Positions 11,493 to 24,291 of a stretch of DNA of 64,000 nt are shown here, in pieces; position 1 is the stretch's first letter; each line of letters starts with the position of its first letter. The position numbers were made by a program, and so were the translations under genes. This stretch comes from Tulasnella sp. 424 (Eukaryota > Basidiomycota > Agaricomycetes > Cantharellales > Tulasnellaceae), in assembly GCA_019633425.1 (NCBI GenBank), contig WSUB01000048.1, forward strand, positions 181,397 to 245,396, given 5' to 3'. The notes beneath the pieces are model-generated. The model worked only from the letters and a program-made list of their open reading frames with translations. It was not told where the DNA came from and ran no database searches.

Positions 11493-14400
11493 ATGAGGGC
11501 ACCTTTGGCCTACAACGACGACGACCTTTCGACGTACCTTTATTCTTTCAACTAGGTCGGGTTTGGGACTCGGGTGTGCGCTTCTCTGGACCTCTCTTAC
11601 GATGGTACCGGTGACCACCTCCTGTCCAACTATTTCCTTCAACAACCACCTTGCTCTATGCTATTGTACTCTTCTATGGCTCAGCACACATGTCCCCCTC
11701 GACCACCCGCCACCTTTTTGGCTTTTCTCTCTATTCTGTTTCTTTATTACCTTGTTTTTCTTCCCGTCGTCGTTTTGTCTCTTTCGTTCTGGCCTGTGTC
11801 CCCCTCATCGTCTCCCTCTTCGCTTTCACACATCCAAGATTCGCTATCTCTCTTCGTTCAGTTCATCCGAAGCAGTGCGCACTTTTGAACTGTTGTCTCC
11901 TCTTTCGTCTTAACCTTGGTTGTACCTCTTCGCGCTTTCCTTCCCATATAGACATTCTGCACTCGCTAGTTCTTTTAGTGAGTACATAATAATCCCGGTC
12001 CATTAATCATTCGGTTGAATATCTCTCTACCCCCCGATTGCAATTGAAGTTCGTAAAGTTTGAATCTTGTCTGGCGAGTGCGCGCAGGCCTCTTATCACA
12101 TATAAGCTCAACGCTCTCACTGGATTACCCCGATGAACGTACGCGCGCTGCGCCGTAGGGTCCCTCCCCCTTCCGTCCTGTGCGGGGTATGTACAGCAAT
12201 GAGTGTTCTCGTACATAAATGACTCTTAACGTTCAAGGACTTCCTCAACGCCTCGATGCAATCGACGACACACAACTGCCAGCCCGCTCGACCCGTTGAT
12301 GGATAAAGGCCTCCCAAGAGCTTCCCCTCTGAGCAAGTCATATGAAGAACCCTCCTCGCAACCGAACACACAGTTTGCCAGCTTGTTGCTGCTGTGGAAA
12401 CTATCGACTACCATGAGGCGTACACGTCTGAGAGGGTCATCCCTCGTAAACGACGCGCGCGTACATGTCCACCGAAACTTCGATTGGATGGAGCGTGATT
12501 CCACCCAATGGCAACCAACTTTTTTTTTTTTTCAGCCAAACGAACTGCATACGTTTCGAGGGCGCTTTTACTCGCTCTTTCTTTTTTCCCTGCTCCCCTG
12601 GTTTTCGGATTGGATCGACTGCTATGATATAATAAGCGCTTCTTTTCGGTCGGGCGTTCGTCGTTTCCTTTCTGTCCTGGGATTTTCTTTTCCATCCATG
12701 GCATGCGTGCACACACACGAGAAAAAAAATTCCACGCACCATGTGGATAGCCGGCGATTGGTCCACATTTCTCCGGGCGAATCGCTCAACTTTCTCAAAC
12801 ACCGGTTTTGAAAGCCACCGGGGAGCTGCTACGTGCTCGTGGATTATTTTTTTTAATAACCAACAGCAAGGAGGGTGGTGGGGTTGTTCAAGCAAGCCGC
12901 TGAGGTTGGAGCTGCTGCGAGTCTAGAGTGCGGTCTGCAGCATAGGAGTAGGGCGCCTCCCTTGCTGTCCCTTCTTCGTCGGGCATCACTCGGTTTCAGC
13001 GTTTGGAATGCGCGAAAGCCGTGTCTCGAGACGCTGCTGCCACATCTGGCTACCTTTCTCCTTTGCGCTGCCCTTCTCGCCGACCCCGCCGCACTGGTGA
13101 AAGGCCGGCTAATTCGGAATGCCCATGCAGCATGCATGATGCTGGATGACTGTTCTTAAGTCGTCACTCTTTTCACGCTCTCCTGTTTTCTGATGAAGCG
13201 AACAGGAAGAACGCCGGGGACGGGTCGTGTGCGCATGGGCAATTTGTGGCTGTATCCACGAATTTCACCGGACTCTGATGAACGAATGAGTGATAGACTG
13301 GGTGTTGGGTCCTGAGACGCGCCTCCTCTCTCTTCTACAATAATGACAGCATAGAGATATCTATTCAGTCTCGTATCTAAGCGCGATTGTGGCTAGAAGT
13401 CATCAATGATTGGTGCGTTCCCGACGCTCGTTTCGATGATCATATGCTCTCAAGTCCGTTAAGGTCGACGAGGACAGGTGATGCCCGCTCAACGGACCGT
13501 GCTACCTCTCCGCGCTGGCAACAGTGCTCTTCTCCCGAGTGCACTGCGTGTGCCGGCGACCAATGCTTTTGCGCTCATTGTATACCAAGTCGACGGTCCA
13601 TCCGGTGAACTTCTGTACGCAGCACCTCCTTGGACATATGACGACACCTGAACGCGCATTCCGAACGGCTTGACTCTAGAAACTCAATCTATAGCCTAAA
13701 TAGCGCCTCTATGTCATACGACCCTCCTTCTTTAACCCGACCCCCCGTGGCAGCCGATGCTGATAACGCGACATCATCACCCCCAATCCCCTTTGCAAGC
13801 CGTCCCGACGTGCGAGCCCGTCTCAGCAAAGCATGTTGGTCAGCGAGCGAAGCATTCGAGCGGCGACTTTTAGACCTGCCGAGTAATGTGTATAGATAGA
13901 TCTTCTCGCCTCGAACGAACGAACGAACGATTAGCGATTGGATAGCCTAGCTCGATGGCCTGGAAGGTCAAATGGTCCTCCCGTACTCACATGTAAACAA
14001 CTCAAGTCAGAATATTGATAATATATATTACGATGGAATGGCCTAGAGCTTTGTGACTCTTCTCCGCTCAAGTTCGGTTCTACGTCGCCCGATGGGTTTG
14101 GAGCTCGGGCGGTATCGGGAAGACTAAGTCGGCGCCGGCGTCGACGGCTAATGCGGCTCTGACGGTGGAGCGCCACGCTAACGAAGGCCGGGTCAATGGC
14201 GGTCGATCGTAACCCTAACGCCTGTGTACATGCCCCTTGGAGCGCACCACCCAGAAAAGTCGTAGTTGGAGCATGAAAGTCCGCGGACTCACCGCTGTCG
14301 GAGCTCAACCGCGTTCGGTAACTTCCCGTGGCTTACTTAATTCGAACCGTGCGATCTTTCCCAACCCTCAATCCAAAAGTGGCACTGTGGACTCTTTTCG

Positions 14401-17149
14401 AATTCCCCCGCTGCCCCTCAACAAACCCCTTCTCTTTGTACGTCTAATATTCTCGCCGTTCGTTTCCCCCGCAACGCAAGGACTTAAGTAATCCTGCAAC
14501 GTGGATCAAGCCAATCCAATTGCAACAAGTCACCCCCCGCATAACCTGAAGAGGGACTCTTTCATTCCCCGATGTCTCTGAGAACAATGGCAGCCTCTTT
14601 TCTCCGTTTTTACGCGCTCGGCGGGCTCGTCCAGGCTGGACTCCGATTCCCGACCCAACCCCCAATTCCTTCCGTCCCTGGGTTATCCGTCTTCCTTGTC
14701 CTCCCTCCCTCGCTCCTCGATAGCTGGCACCCAATGCAAAATATATTGTTCGGACCGTACGATATCGCAACGTCGGTTCGGAAACGCGGCTCTGGGCCTT
14801 GTTCGACGACTGCAATGCATATGACTGCCTACATACAATACGCCAGAAGTCCCCGTTTCCGATCGGACCTCAGTTTGACCCTCGCTCATCCGTTCTTCAT
14901 CGGGTTGGAAGCGGTACGGATATAGCAACGATTCGTTGATGATGAGGGTTGCAGCGTTGCACTATCAGCTAAGCCGCACAGAAGTTGTTCTTGAGACTTG
15001 TGTGAGTTGAGTGAGTCCGGGGCATCTGCCGCCATCGATGATCGCCATCTTGGGACTGCATATCGCGGGGTGGTAATCTCTGGCTCTGGGCCCATTGATC
15101 ATAGTAACTCTAGACTGTGCTCGATCCAAGACCCTTCAAGTCTGGGTCTGTGGCATATGCGCTGCCGTTATTCGAGGAACGACTCGGGAAATTGAAAACG
15201 ACGCAATACCGACGTCTTTTCAGTATAAAAGGTCTTTTCGTTATTTTATGGCTGTCTAATTTTGTATTTACACATAATTAATCCAGCTTGGCATTCGAAT
15301 AGAAGATTGCCGCGCTTCTTGGATGGACGGCTGAGAATGAGAAAGATTAGCTTGCTGACCTCCTGGTGGTTGGTCAACGGCTACCTTTTCCGATCAAGTA
15401 CTCTACCCACGCGCGCAGCATGTCGAACTCCTGATGGCGTTTACGTGTGATACTACCTATTGCACATTGCCGGGACTTTGTCCGACTCACACGTCCGTCA
15501 GCAAGCGCCGTTCGGTGAACATCGGACTGCCTAGAGAAGGAAGGAGGGGGCATCCCTCACGGTGTACAGCCACTTCGAAGTGTTCCCAAGCATACTCGCG
15601 TTCACCGTTGCACCGGTGTTTTATGATCGCTTTTTAGGAAGGATCGTCCTTCAAGTGACTAATTCCAAATACACGCCTGGCGACGCCTCGTGGTTGATGA
15701 CCGTGATGCTGAACGGGGAACAAGTGATTTGCTCTCTTTTGCGCGTGCAAATTGCCTTTCGAAGTTCGTCCACTTCCTACGGCACACCAGCTTCTCTCAT
15801 CTACCTGTATTCAGCAAGTTTGTCTCCTGGCGATATCGTATGCCTATTTCCATCTGGCCCGTGGTACCCAAGCAATTGGGGATGTTCCAATGAGTGGACA
15901 AATACCAAAGGATGGCATTCCATTGTATACAATGCAGCAAAGGTGATTCTAGCATGTGATAAGTCCGTCAGTGTGTGGGATAGGTTCTCGTTTCAGGCAG
16001 TAGCGTCCCTCGTCAGCCTCGTGCCAGCTACAACTCTTGCCAAAAGGGTGATCTCTGGGTTACCAAATCACACTAACACGCCCGCGAAGAAACCCCGCTC
16101 ATCTTCTACCACTTAAGCTTGACTCACGCCTGTTCCTCTGACCGAACCGTCGTGCGTGCCCTAGGCATGGACGAAGGTCGGTTTTCCTGGGAAGGCGACT
16201 GAGGTGCAGATTGACCTCTCAAAGGCAAGAGCTCATTTTGGGATCAAGGCTCCACTGAATGTCCCCCAATCGGCTCAGATAATTCGTGTTAATGAGTTCG
16301 TGTTGCTTTCGCTTACAATATGTCGACAGCATGATCCACTGCAACGTATGTTAACCGTACACTTACATCTCATCTGTAGTGTAGCCAAAGCAGTTGAAGC
16401 CTCTTCCTTACCCCTATTACGGGATCTATGAGGCCGAATAGCTGGTCTGGGAATACCTTACCGGGAAAGTAAACGTGTGAGTAACAAACGGCAAGCTACA
16501 CAAACTCGGAGGGGCACAGGAGTATTCGTCATGCAACTTGGCGTGCCAGTGAGTGAGCAACCCCGACAAACCAATATTCTCTCTGGTTCGATAGCTGAGA
16601 ACCCAGTGCCTCTGGTCAGATTCAGAATGGATACATGGTTGTTAAGATGCACGAAATCTGCGTTCGCTCAGTTGATGATCCTATTCACCAAGGCTGAGGA
16701 TATTTGCAAGACCAAACGAACACTTGAGGTCCCGCGCCACTGTGCCTTAGCTTGCGACACCCTAGGAGAACGACAAGGGAACCACCTCATTCCTACGATG
16801 CACTCCTATCAAGATGGGTCTAATTGCAGTTTATTCGTCATCACGATCTTTTAGTAATCTCGATACTCGTCGCTTCTAAAGTGGCACTGGACGCTTCCTC
16901 AAAGTCCTAGTCTTCTGCCAACGGAGGCCGCGCAAAAACGCCATACTTGGATTAAACTACGTAGATACTGTTTATCATCAACCGAGGTCCAAGAGCTCCT
17001 GTGTTTAGGCAAAAAGTCTTTACAAGGCCATAGGAAGGAGCTTGAGGGCCAAAAAGGCATTTATCCGCTTCTCTTGCACAGATTCTTGGTTGGAAGCAAG
17101 TCTCTGCTATCCGAACAGCTTTTCGAACCGTCCTCAGCCTAATGATCTC
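11493..17149. other. gene-poor region, unrecognised short ORFs
   Basis: The first ~500 nt are pyrimidine-rich and probably the 3' UTR of the preceding gene. Beyond that nothing can be supported. The longest open frame (about 15562-16116, +) begins at GTG rather than ATG and shows no family motif; others are shorter. A poly-T run lies near 12521. Confidence 0.4.
13912..13930. repeat. (CGAA)n microsatellite
   Basis: Nearly five perfect copies of the tetranucleotide in a gene-free stretch. Confidence 0.85.
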
Positions 17150-18787
17150 CGCTCAGAAAACAGAGCTATATGTCCGACCACTTGATTATCCGTCCCGACC
17201 CTACGCACCTCAAGTCCTCGTTCCTTACCATACCTCGCCGTGGAACGTGTTGCCCCGTACCCCGGTCGTTGTCTTCACGTTTGCTTCTCAGTGTTCGAAC
17301 AAGCTGCCACCCGAGCTCACTATCAACGCCTTCGTAAGGCGTACGGGTTCGCTACTGTGGCGCGTGCACCCGTGGCGTCGGGGTCTCGCGGTGCGGGGTC
17401 TCCAGCTGGGCGTTTAAGGTTCAGCATCGGGGAGAATCGCGTTGACCCCGACGACCGCTCGTTAGTTCTCGCTATCCCCCCACACGATCATATTATCATC
17501 CAGACCCTCAAGGTTTGCGCCGACGGCTCAGTCTCCGGCTGGCGCTATGGAACCTCCGGGACTTCGGAAGCGAAACGTCTCGGAGTTTCTGCTGTTTCGG
17601 GAGTCAAGCTCAAAGTCGACTCGAAGCAGCTCAAAGGCCTTTGAATATTCTTCCGTTCTTTGCCCCGCTTGAACGCAATGCGCCTCACACTCGGAAGATT
17701 ATACTACTGTTAAGGCCCGTGGTAGAGAGCGATGTCGAACATGTGTTTTCCCTTCCTCCATTTGGAGACGAATAGCAAGCATTCTGGACAGTTTTCTCTC
17801 AAACCCTGACCTCGCTTAATCTTCTACTGCGTATAATTTATTTGCAAATAGACTGGAAGAACTGCTAAGTGTTGGGCGTCTCGAAGATATGGGTCCGGGA
17901 TGCCTGGTTTCAGTTTCGTCCCGGAGTCCAGCTTGACGCTACTTGGAGTCTTCCAAGTAATTTAAAACCCACAAAATTACCTGTGGTAATTAGTTTTAAT
18001 TGCATCGCTGCCGACAAGTTGTTGACCAGCGCTCCTCAATTGCGACCAAACATCCTTGCCTGCGGTTCTGTGGCTCCATCAAACACTTGTGGTCTGGTGT
18101 GACTCCTTTTCCTACACATCTCTGAAGACGCGCGCCCCCAAATACCATGTGCACCACGTGCTGCGCGCTGATGGTTGCCCGGTACTGCTGGAACAAGCAA
18201 ATAAAGCGTTCGCTACGTATCGGGATTGGCATTAATTTTACATCTCAGCGGCTCGGTGGCATGCGGATGTGATGTTTCTGTCAACCGCACTATGCCATGA
18301 GTGGACGACGCCGCGGCATTTTGAGCATTGGACACCATCGTGGACCATGCTAATATTTCATCACGCATTCCCCCGAAGCAAGATGTCGCACACGACCCAA
18401 GTTGCGTTCGTTATCTTTCATGACGCTGAACGTTGCACTCAGAGCAACTCCGACCGACACGCCGCTCGATTTTGCCTTTACAAGCCTCGAGGCCTGTCGA
18501 TGCCGACCTGTTTCACGTAACTCCGCGCCTTCTTCCATTTCCCTTTTTTGAACTCAGCCCTGATTAGCGTGGACAGGTAGGTCACAAGGTTCTGCTTGCA
18601 CTCTAAGTGATAAGCAGAAGTGGGTTGAAATGAAATCTGCATCCACGACCCTTACAAGCTGCCACGCCAGTCCACACGACGAGGAAGGTCCGTCCCATCG
18701 ATAGGCGATGTCAAGCGGTGCATCCCTGTCGAAGTCGCTAGTTTTTTTGCAAGGTAAAATGGCTCGGAAGAGTCGCAGTTGAGGCAA
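17150..18787 (-). repeat. inverted segmental duplication, copy 2
   Basis: Inverted, degenerate counterpart of 3555-5470. In both places the block lies just 3' of an F-box gene when read in the gene's own direction, so the duplicated unit was probably F-box gene plus 3' flank. No intact gene inside. Confidence 0.75.
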
Positions 18788-18989
18788 TCACTCGGCCGAA
18801 AGGGCAATATTGGACGGGATCCTTAAGCAGGTAAGAGTGATGCAGCGCTCCAAATGAACAGTAGTTAAAAACCGGGACCACCCTAATACAAAAAGAATAG
18901 TGCTATTAAATACACGTCATCGATGAAAAAATTTAAGTATGGAAGCGATCAAACGCCAAGCGTAATTTGGTCTGCCCCCAGCTGGGCAT

Positions 18990-20914
18990 TCACTTGTTGA
19001 ATGGATGCCGACACCTATCATCGGCAACAAGCGCAACCCCAATGGCATCAAGTTGCTGGGTGGCTTTTGGAAGACTTAGGCCCCTGAGATTGCACGCGAC
19101 CAGTGTAATGCGTTTCAGCCATTCCTTAGAAGACGTTCGCAAATACCGCTGGCGGATCCCAACCAATCTTGCCAGTTGGCTGAGAGAGAGGTCGGCTTGT
19201 TCGATCACGAACTCCCGAAGGGACTCGAACGGCCAATTATGGCCGTCCGGGACCGTGCCAGAAGGTAGGTCTTCGTGGCGACTCCCAATAGCAGCGAGTA
19301 TTTTGTCTAGGTGTGTCTCCGGGTCCTTAACATGAATCTTTTGCACGTTCAGATTTCCAAGCCGCCGTAAGGTGGTCGGCTCGCGTTCTGTGGGACGGTC
19401 CAGTTGTACCGTAAGAGGGGGGTTGTGGAGGCGGTTTTGAAGGACGACGATGATGTTTGAGAAGAGATCCCACTCCTCTGTCCTCTCGGGGATCCCAAAT
19501 TTGATGGATCGGTTGCCCGCCGTATACGTGGCCGGTTCGGGATTCTCTGGGGGGCTGTGAATCTCGAGGAGAGGGTTGGTTGGAGGCTTCGATGCGGTTC
19601 CATCGGGAAAGATGAAATGCGCCAAGTCTTCAACGAATTCTTCGGAGTGTGGGGAGTATATAATGCGAAGGGAGCCTTGAGTATGTGGTGGAATGTCTAG
19701 GCTGCGGACAAGGTGCCGCACATCTTGTAGCACGTCGAACTCCAGCTCCAGCTTGCGTAGATGAGGTAAGGCAATTTTTGGTGGAGATTCCATGGACTCC
19801 GACTCCTCGTCCCAAGCGGTCCCATCTGCTTCAATTCTGAGGCTCGAAAGGTTGCTGCATTGGCCCAGCATGCGAAGCATGTTTGTTTCAACTCGCATCG
19901 GTCGACATAATGAAAGGCTCCGGAGGTTCTCAAGCCACGTTGCGTTCGCGAGGGGCTGCCACCCCCTTGCTGTGACATCACGCACAACTGGCAGTGAATC
20001 CGACAGCCACCCCGCGACATGCTCCGAATCCATGGAGGCCCAGTCCCCGATTGCCGTTAGATCTAACGTCTCCAAACTCGTCATGCTGCTCTGTAGCAGT
20101 TTTTTCCATAAGGGCAGGAAGCCCCGGTGGTCCGACCGAATGGTTCGCACATAGGCCATCGAGCCTGCCAAGATTGTATCATCTTCATTGCAGGGGGGTT
20201 CGTCCCGGGCCCGCCGTTCCTTGGAGGTAGTCGAGTAAACGCATAGCGGTGCCTGTTCGGCGCGTTTGAGAGTGATTTGGAGGACTTCCGGAGGGGTTCG
20301 GAGGTTGACGGCAAGCCAATATCGGGGACCGGAGACGAGGAATTCGTTCCATGCCACGCACACGGAGCGCATCCGNNNNNNNNNNNNNNNNNNNNNNNNN
20401 NNNNNNNNNNNNNNNNNNNNNNNNNNNNNNNNNNNNNNNNNNNNNNNNNNNNNNNNNNNNNNNNNNNNNNNNGTTCGGAGGTTGACGGCAAGCCAATATC
20501 GGGGACCGGAGACGAGGAATTCGTTCCATGCCACGCACACGGAGCGCATCCGGAAGAGCTGCTTCTGATGATCCTCGAGTACCTCCAGGGGCAGATCGGG
20601 CTCGTGGATCCGGTCGATATCGAGGGCTGACGTGAAGACGGAATGAATAACATCTGTCGGTAGTCGACTGAACAGAAGCCGTTTGTTCCTCCGGCGCCGC
20701 ACGAGTACTTCAAGAGCGTCACAGAGAGCGATTTCATCTTCATCCCCACTTTATTGGGAGAGTGGAAGCGTAAAGGCGAAAGTGATGGTTAAGTAAGATG
20801 GGTTGACGAAATAGATAGTTAGGCCCGAACATACCCGTTCGGTGCCTCCAGCAAAAGTGCCTCCCCGAGAAAAGCGTCGACTCTGAGTTTGAGGGTGTTG
20901 GTGAGGGCTTTCAT
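18990..20914 (-). CDS. F-box protein, copy 2 (interrupted by assembly gap)
   Basis: Two exons on the minus strand: 20914-20835 and 20748-18990; intron 20749-20834 (donor GTATGT, acceptor AAAG, phase 2). As written it gives 612 residues, but 59 codons come from the N run plus a duplicated 80-bp flank; removing one copy leaves about 553 aa, matching copy 3 (552 aa). First exon encodes 26 residues beginning MKALTNTLKL. F-box at about residues 54-105 (LPTDVIHSVFTSALDIDRIH; RMRSVCVAWNEFL; PRYW). Very similar to copy 3 through its length, including intron position and sequence. Expected to act as an SCF substrate receptor by family; target unknown. Confidence 0.8.
20296..20375. repeat. 80-bp direct repeat, left of gap
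   Basis: Identical to 20473-20552 on the other side of the N run. The corresponding sequence is single in F-box gene 3 (near 23850-23929), so the second copy is most simply an unmerged contig end. Confidence 0.9.
20376..20472. other. assembly gap (97 N)
   Basis: Run of 97 N within the coding region of F-box gene 2. The repeat-plus-gap period is 177 nt, so the reading frame happens to stay open across it. Confidence 0.98.
20473..20552. repeat. 80-bp direct repeat, right of gap
   Basis: Second copy of 20296-20375; see there. Confidence 0.9.
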
Positions 20915-21957
20915 GGTAGCCTGATGGGATTGTCGTTGATGGGTCAGAAAGGGGAATTTCTCTCAACTCGAGAGCAGCTGTTCGCACCTAGTAAATGGAG
21001 GGAGGGGGCCTAAACTGTCCAAGACAGTGAGGACGCCATCGACGCGACTTTAAAAATGGCAGGTTTACGTTCCTGCGGGACTTATGTGAGTCGTACGTAT
21101 TCAGGCTCAGGTACACGGCACCGGTTTACTCCCATGGAAACAAAGCGGTGCAGCGTCCCACGCCACCTCCTGCCAAGGTCCTGCCATCCTTGGAAAATTT
21201 AAGTACTTCGGCCCTGAGACTATTTCGTCTGAGCGTGAAGAAGGGATAAAATACCTCAACTCATAAAATTGGTTGGCAGCTGCGAAGCGCTTCCGGAAGG
21301 GATGCTCCGACCACCACCAGTACATGACAAAGTCACCGGCCGGAGCAGCAGCTGAATACCCCGAGCATCGCCTTTCGAACTCAAAAACAGGTGTTTTGAC
21401 TTGCAGAGAGTAACAAAGAAGAGCCGTCGGCTCCGAGAGAATCAATTAGGCGAGGGAACGGGCCCTCCGAGTCTCGGGCGGCCTCATGTCTCGGGTGCTT
21501 TGCTTGCTAATTCTCGTGAAAGATCATAATCTCAATGAGATGTTTACTCAGAAAGATGAGAAACTCCAGCTTTTAAGACGGTAACTATTCCCTCTTCAAT
21601 ATGGACGGCCGTGTGCTGGTCATTGGTTGGGTGGCCTTGGGCCGACGGGCTCGAGGAAGGAAAACATCGCCTTTCTGGGCCCGGTTCCCCGCCGTCATTG
21701 TCTTTGATGGTCCCCTCATTGAGATAAATCGCATTTCTATTCACGATCAAGTGGAAGGGAGACGCATGAGATGGAGAGCAGTTTGTCGGACCTGGATTGA
21801 AGTCCAAACGTTCCCAGAGCTGAACCCCAACTGTACCTCGATCCGAAACCCAATTATAATAAGGTAACAAGCTAATAGCGGTATACATAAGGGGACTGGG
21901 GTATACAATAGAGAGAAGAACCATGGTCGAGCTCTAGGGAACCCAAATAAAGCAGAA
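20915..21957. other. duplicated spacer between F-box gene 2 and bestrophin exon copy
   Basis: Counterpart of 24292-25219. It should contain the promoter of F-box gene 2. No additional gene recognised. Confidence 0.5.
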
Positions 21958-22143
21958 AGCATCTGCTCTACCGCAACAGCCACGACCTTCGCCTGCTGCT
22001 TCTATTTAGCTTGAGCTTCTTTTGCGGCGCTCTGAGCTTTACACATATCCGCTAGACGTCCTTGAGAGTCTCCTCCTGGTGCGTCCTCGGGTTTCAAAGC
22101 CCCATACGAATTTGGAACGGTGCGAGATTAAGGGCGTCGGTAT
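21958..22143 (-). pseudogene. truncated copy of the bestrophin-like last exon
   Basis: About 186 nt matching the final exon (25220-25429) of the intact bestrophin-like gene on the same strand. It is broken: an in-frame TAG replaces a Gln codon in the Lys/Gln-rich tail, an A is substituted or inserted in the start of the segment, and all upstream exons are missing because the duplication breakpoint lies at 22143. It is a by-product of the tandem duplication of the F-box gene. Confidence 0.85.
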
Positions 22144-22546
22144 TGCAGGTTCTGCTCGCACTCTAAGAGATAAGCAGAAGTGGTTGAAGTGAAATCTACA
22201 TCCACGACCTTTACAAGCTGCCACGCTGGTCCACACGACGAGGAAGGTCCGTTCCATCGATAGGCGATGTCAAGCGATGCCTTCCTGTCGAAGTCGCTAA
22301 TTTTTGTGCAAGGTAAAATGGCTCGGAAGAGTCCCAATTGAGGCAATCACTCGGCCGAAAGAGCAATATTGGATGGGATCCTTAAGAGGGTATACTAAGA
22401 GTGATGCAGCGCTCGAGATGAACAGTAGTTAAAAACCGGGACCACACTAATACGAAAAGAATAGTGCTATTAAATACACATTATTGATGAAAATTATGGA
22501 AGCGATCAAACGCCAAGTGTGATTTGGTATGCCCCCCGTTGGGCAT

Positions 22547-24291
22547 TTACCTCGCAAACCGACATCTATCATCGGCAACAAGCGTAACCCCAATGGCACC
22601 AAGTTGCCAGGTGGCTGCTGAGAGACTTAAGCCCCCCCAGATATTGCACGCGACCAGTGTAATGCGTTTCAGCCATTCCTTTGAAGACGTTCGCAAATAC
22701 CGCTGGCGAATCCCAACCAATCTTGCCAGTTGGGCGAGAGAGAGGCCGGCTTGTTCGATCACGCACTCCCGAAGGGACTCGAACGGCCAATTATGGCCGT
22801 CTGGGACCGTGCCAGAAGGTAGGTTTGGGTGGCGACTCCCAATAGCAGCGAGTACTTTGTCTAGGTGTTTCTCCGGGTCCTTAACATGAATCTTCTGCAC
22901 ATTCAGATTTCCAAGCCGCCGTAAGGTGGTCGCATGGCGTTCTGTGGGACGGTCCAGCTGTACCGTAAGAGGGGGGTTGTTGAGGCGGTTTTGAAGTACG
23001 ACGATGATGTTTGAGAAGGGATCCCACTCCTCCGTCCTCTCCGGGATTCCAAATTTGATGGACCGGTTGCCCGCCGTATATGTGACCGGTTCGGGATAAT
23101 CTGGGGGTGTGTGAATCTCTAGGAGAGGGTTGGTCGGAGGCTTCGATTCGGTTCCATCGGGAAAGATGAAATGTGCCAAGTCTTCAACGAATTCCTCGGA
23201 GCGTGAGGAGGACATAATGCGAAGGGAGCCTTGAGCGTGTGGTGGAATGTCTAGGCTGAGGACAAGGTGCCGTACCTCTTGCAGCAAGCCGAGCTCCAGC
23301 TCCAGCTTGCGTAGATGAGGTAAGGCGATTTTTGGTGGAGATTCCATGGACTCAGACTCCTCGTCCGAAGCGATCCCATCTGTTTCAACTTTGAGGCTCA
23401 AAAGATTGCAGCATTGGCTCAGTATGCGAAGCATGTTTGTTTCAATTTTCATCGGTCGACATAATGAAAGGCTTCGGAGATTCTCAAGCCACGTTGCGCT
23501 CGAGAGGGGCTGCCACCCCCTTGCTGTGACATCACGCACAACTGGCAGTGAATCCGACAGCCACCCCGCGACATGTTCCGAGTCCATGGAGGCCCAGTCC
23601 ACGTTTGCCGCTAGATCCAATGTCTCCAAACTCGTCATGCTGCTCTGTAGCAGTTTTTTCCATAAGGGCAGGAAGCCCCGGTGGTCTGACCGAATGGTTC
23701 GCACATAGACCATCGAGCCTGCCAAGACTGTATGATCCTCATTGCATGGGGGTTCGGCCCGGGCACGCGATTCCTTGGAAGTGGTCGAGTAAACGCATAG
23801 CGGTGCCTGTTCGGCGCGTTTGAGAGTGATTTGGAGGACTTCCGGAGGAGTTCGGAGGTTGACGGCAAGCCAATATCGGGGACCGGAGACGAGGAATTCG
23901 TTCCATGCCACGCACACGGAGCGCATCCGGAAGAGCTGCTTCTGATGATCCTCGAGTACCTCCAGGGGCAGATCGGGCTCGTGGATCCGGTCGATATCGA
24001 GGGCTGACGTGAAGACGGAATGAATCACATCTGTCGGCAGTCGACTGAACAGAAGCCGTTTGTTCCTCCGGTGCCGCACGAGTATTTCAAGAGCGTCACA
24101 GAGAGAGATTTCATCTTCATCCCCACTTTATTGGGAGAGTGGAAGCGTAAAGGCGAAAGTGATGGTTAAGTAAGATGGGTTGACGAAATAGATAGTTAGG
24201 CCCGAACATACCCGTTCGGTGCCTCCAGCAAACGTGTCTCCCCGATAAACGCGTCAACTCTGAGTTTGAGGGTGTTGGTGAGGGCTTTCAT
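22547..24291 (-). CDS. F-box protein, copy 3
   Basis: Two exons on the minus strand: 24291-24212 and 24125-22547; 86-nt intron 24126-24211 (GTATGT...AAAG, phase 2), 552 aa. First exon begins MKALTNTLKLRVDAF. The F-box is at about residues 54-105 with LPTDVIHSVF, RMRSVCVAWNEF and PRYW. Downstream part has many Leu/Ile-spaced segments (for example SLETLDL, LRSLSLCRP, LRKLELEL) suggestive of irregular leucine-rich repeats. The closest relative is copy 2, 3.4 kb away; differences are scattered substitutions with the frame kept, so both are probably functional. By family it binds Skp1 and recruits an unknown target to an SCF ubiquitin ligase. Confidence 0.88.

Larger units (their letters stand above)
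18587..22143. repeat. tandem segmental duplication, unit A (F-box gene 2)
   Basis: Direct repeat of 22144-25420, about 3.3-3.6 kb per unit (unit A includes the N gap and its flanking repeat). The left edge is the GGTTCTGC-TGCACTCTAAG motif, present near 18590 and again near 22149. The right edge falls inside the last exon of the bestrophin-like gene (…GCGT-CG-TATTG), where unit A at 22143 jumps directly to the left edge of unit B. Confidence 0.85.

Noticed and set aside
15562..16116. 184-codon open frame
   Set aside because: Begins with GTG, no ATG near its start, no domain, no paralogue in the window.
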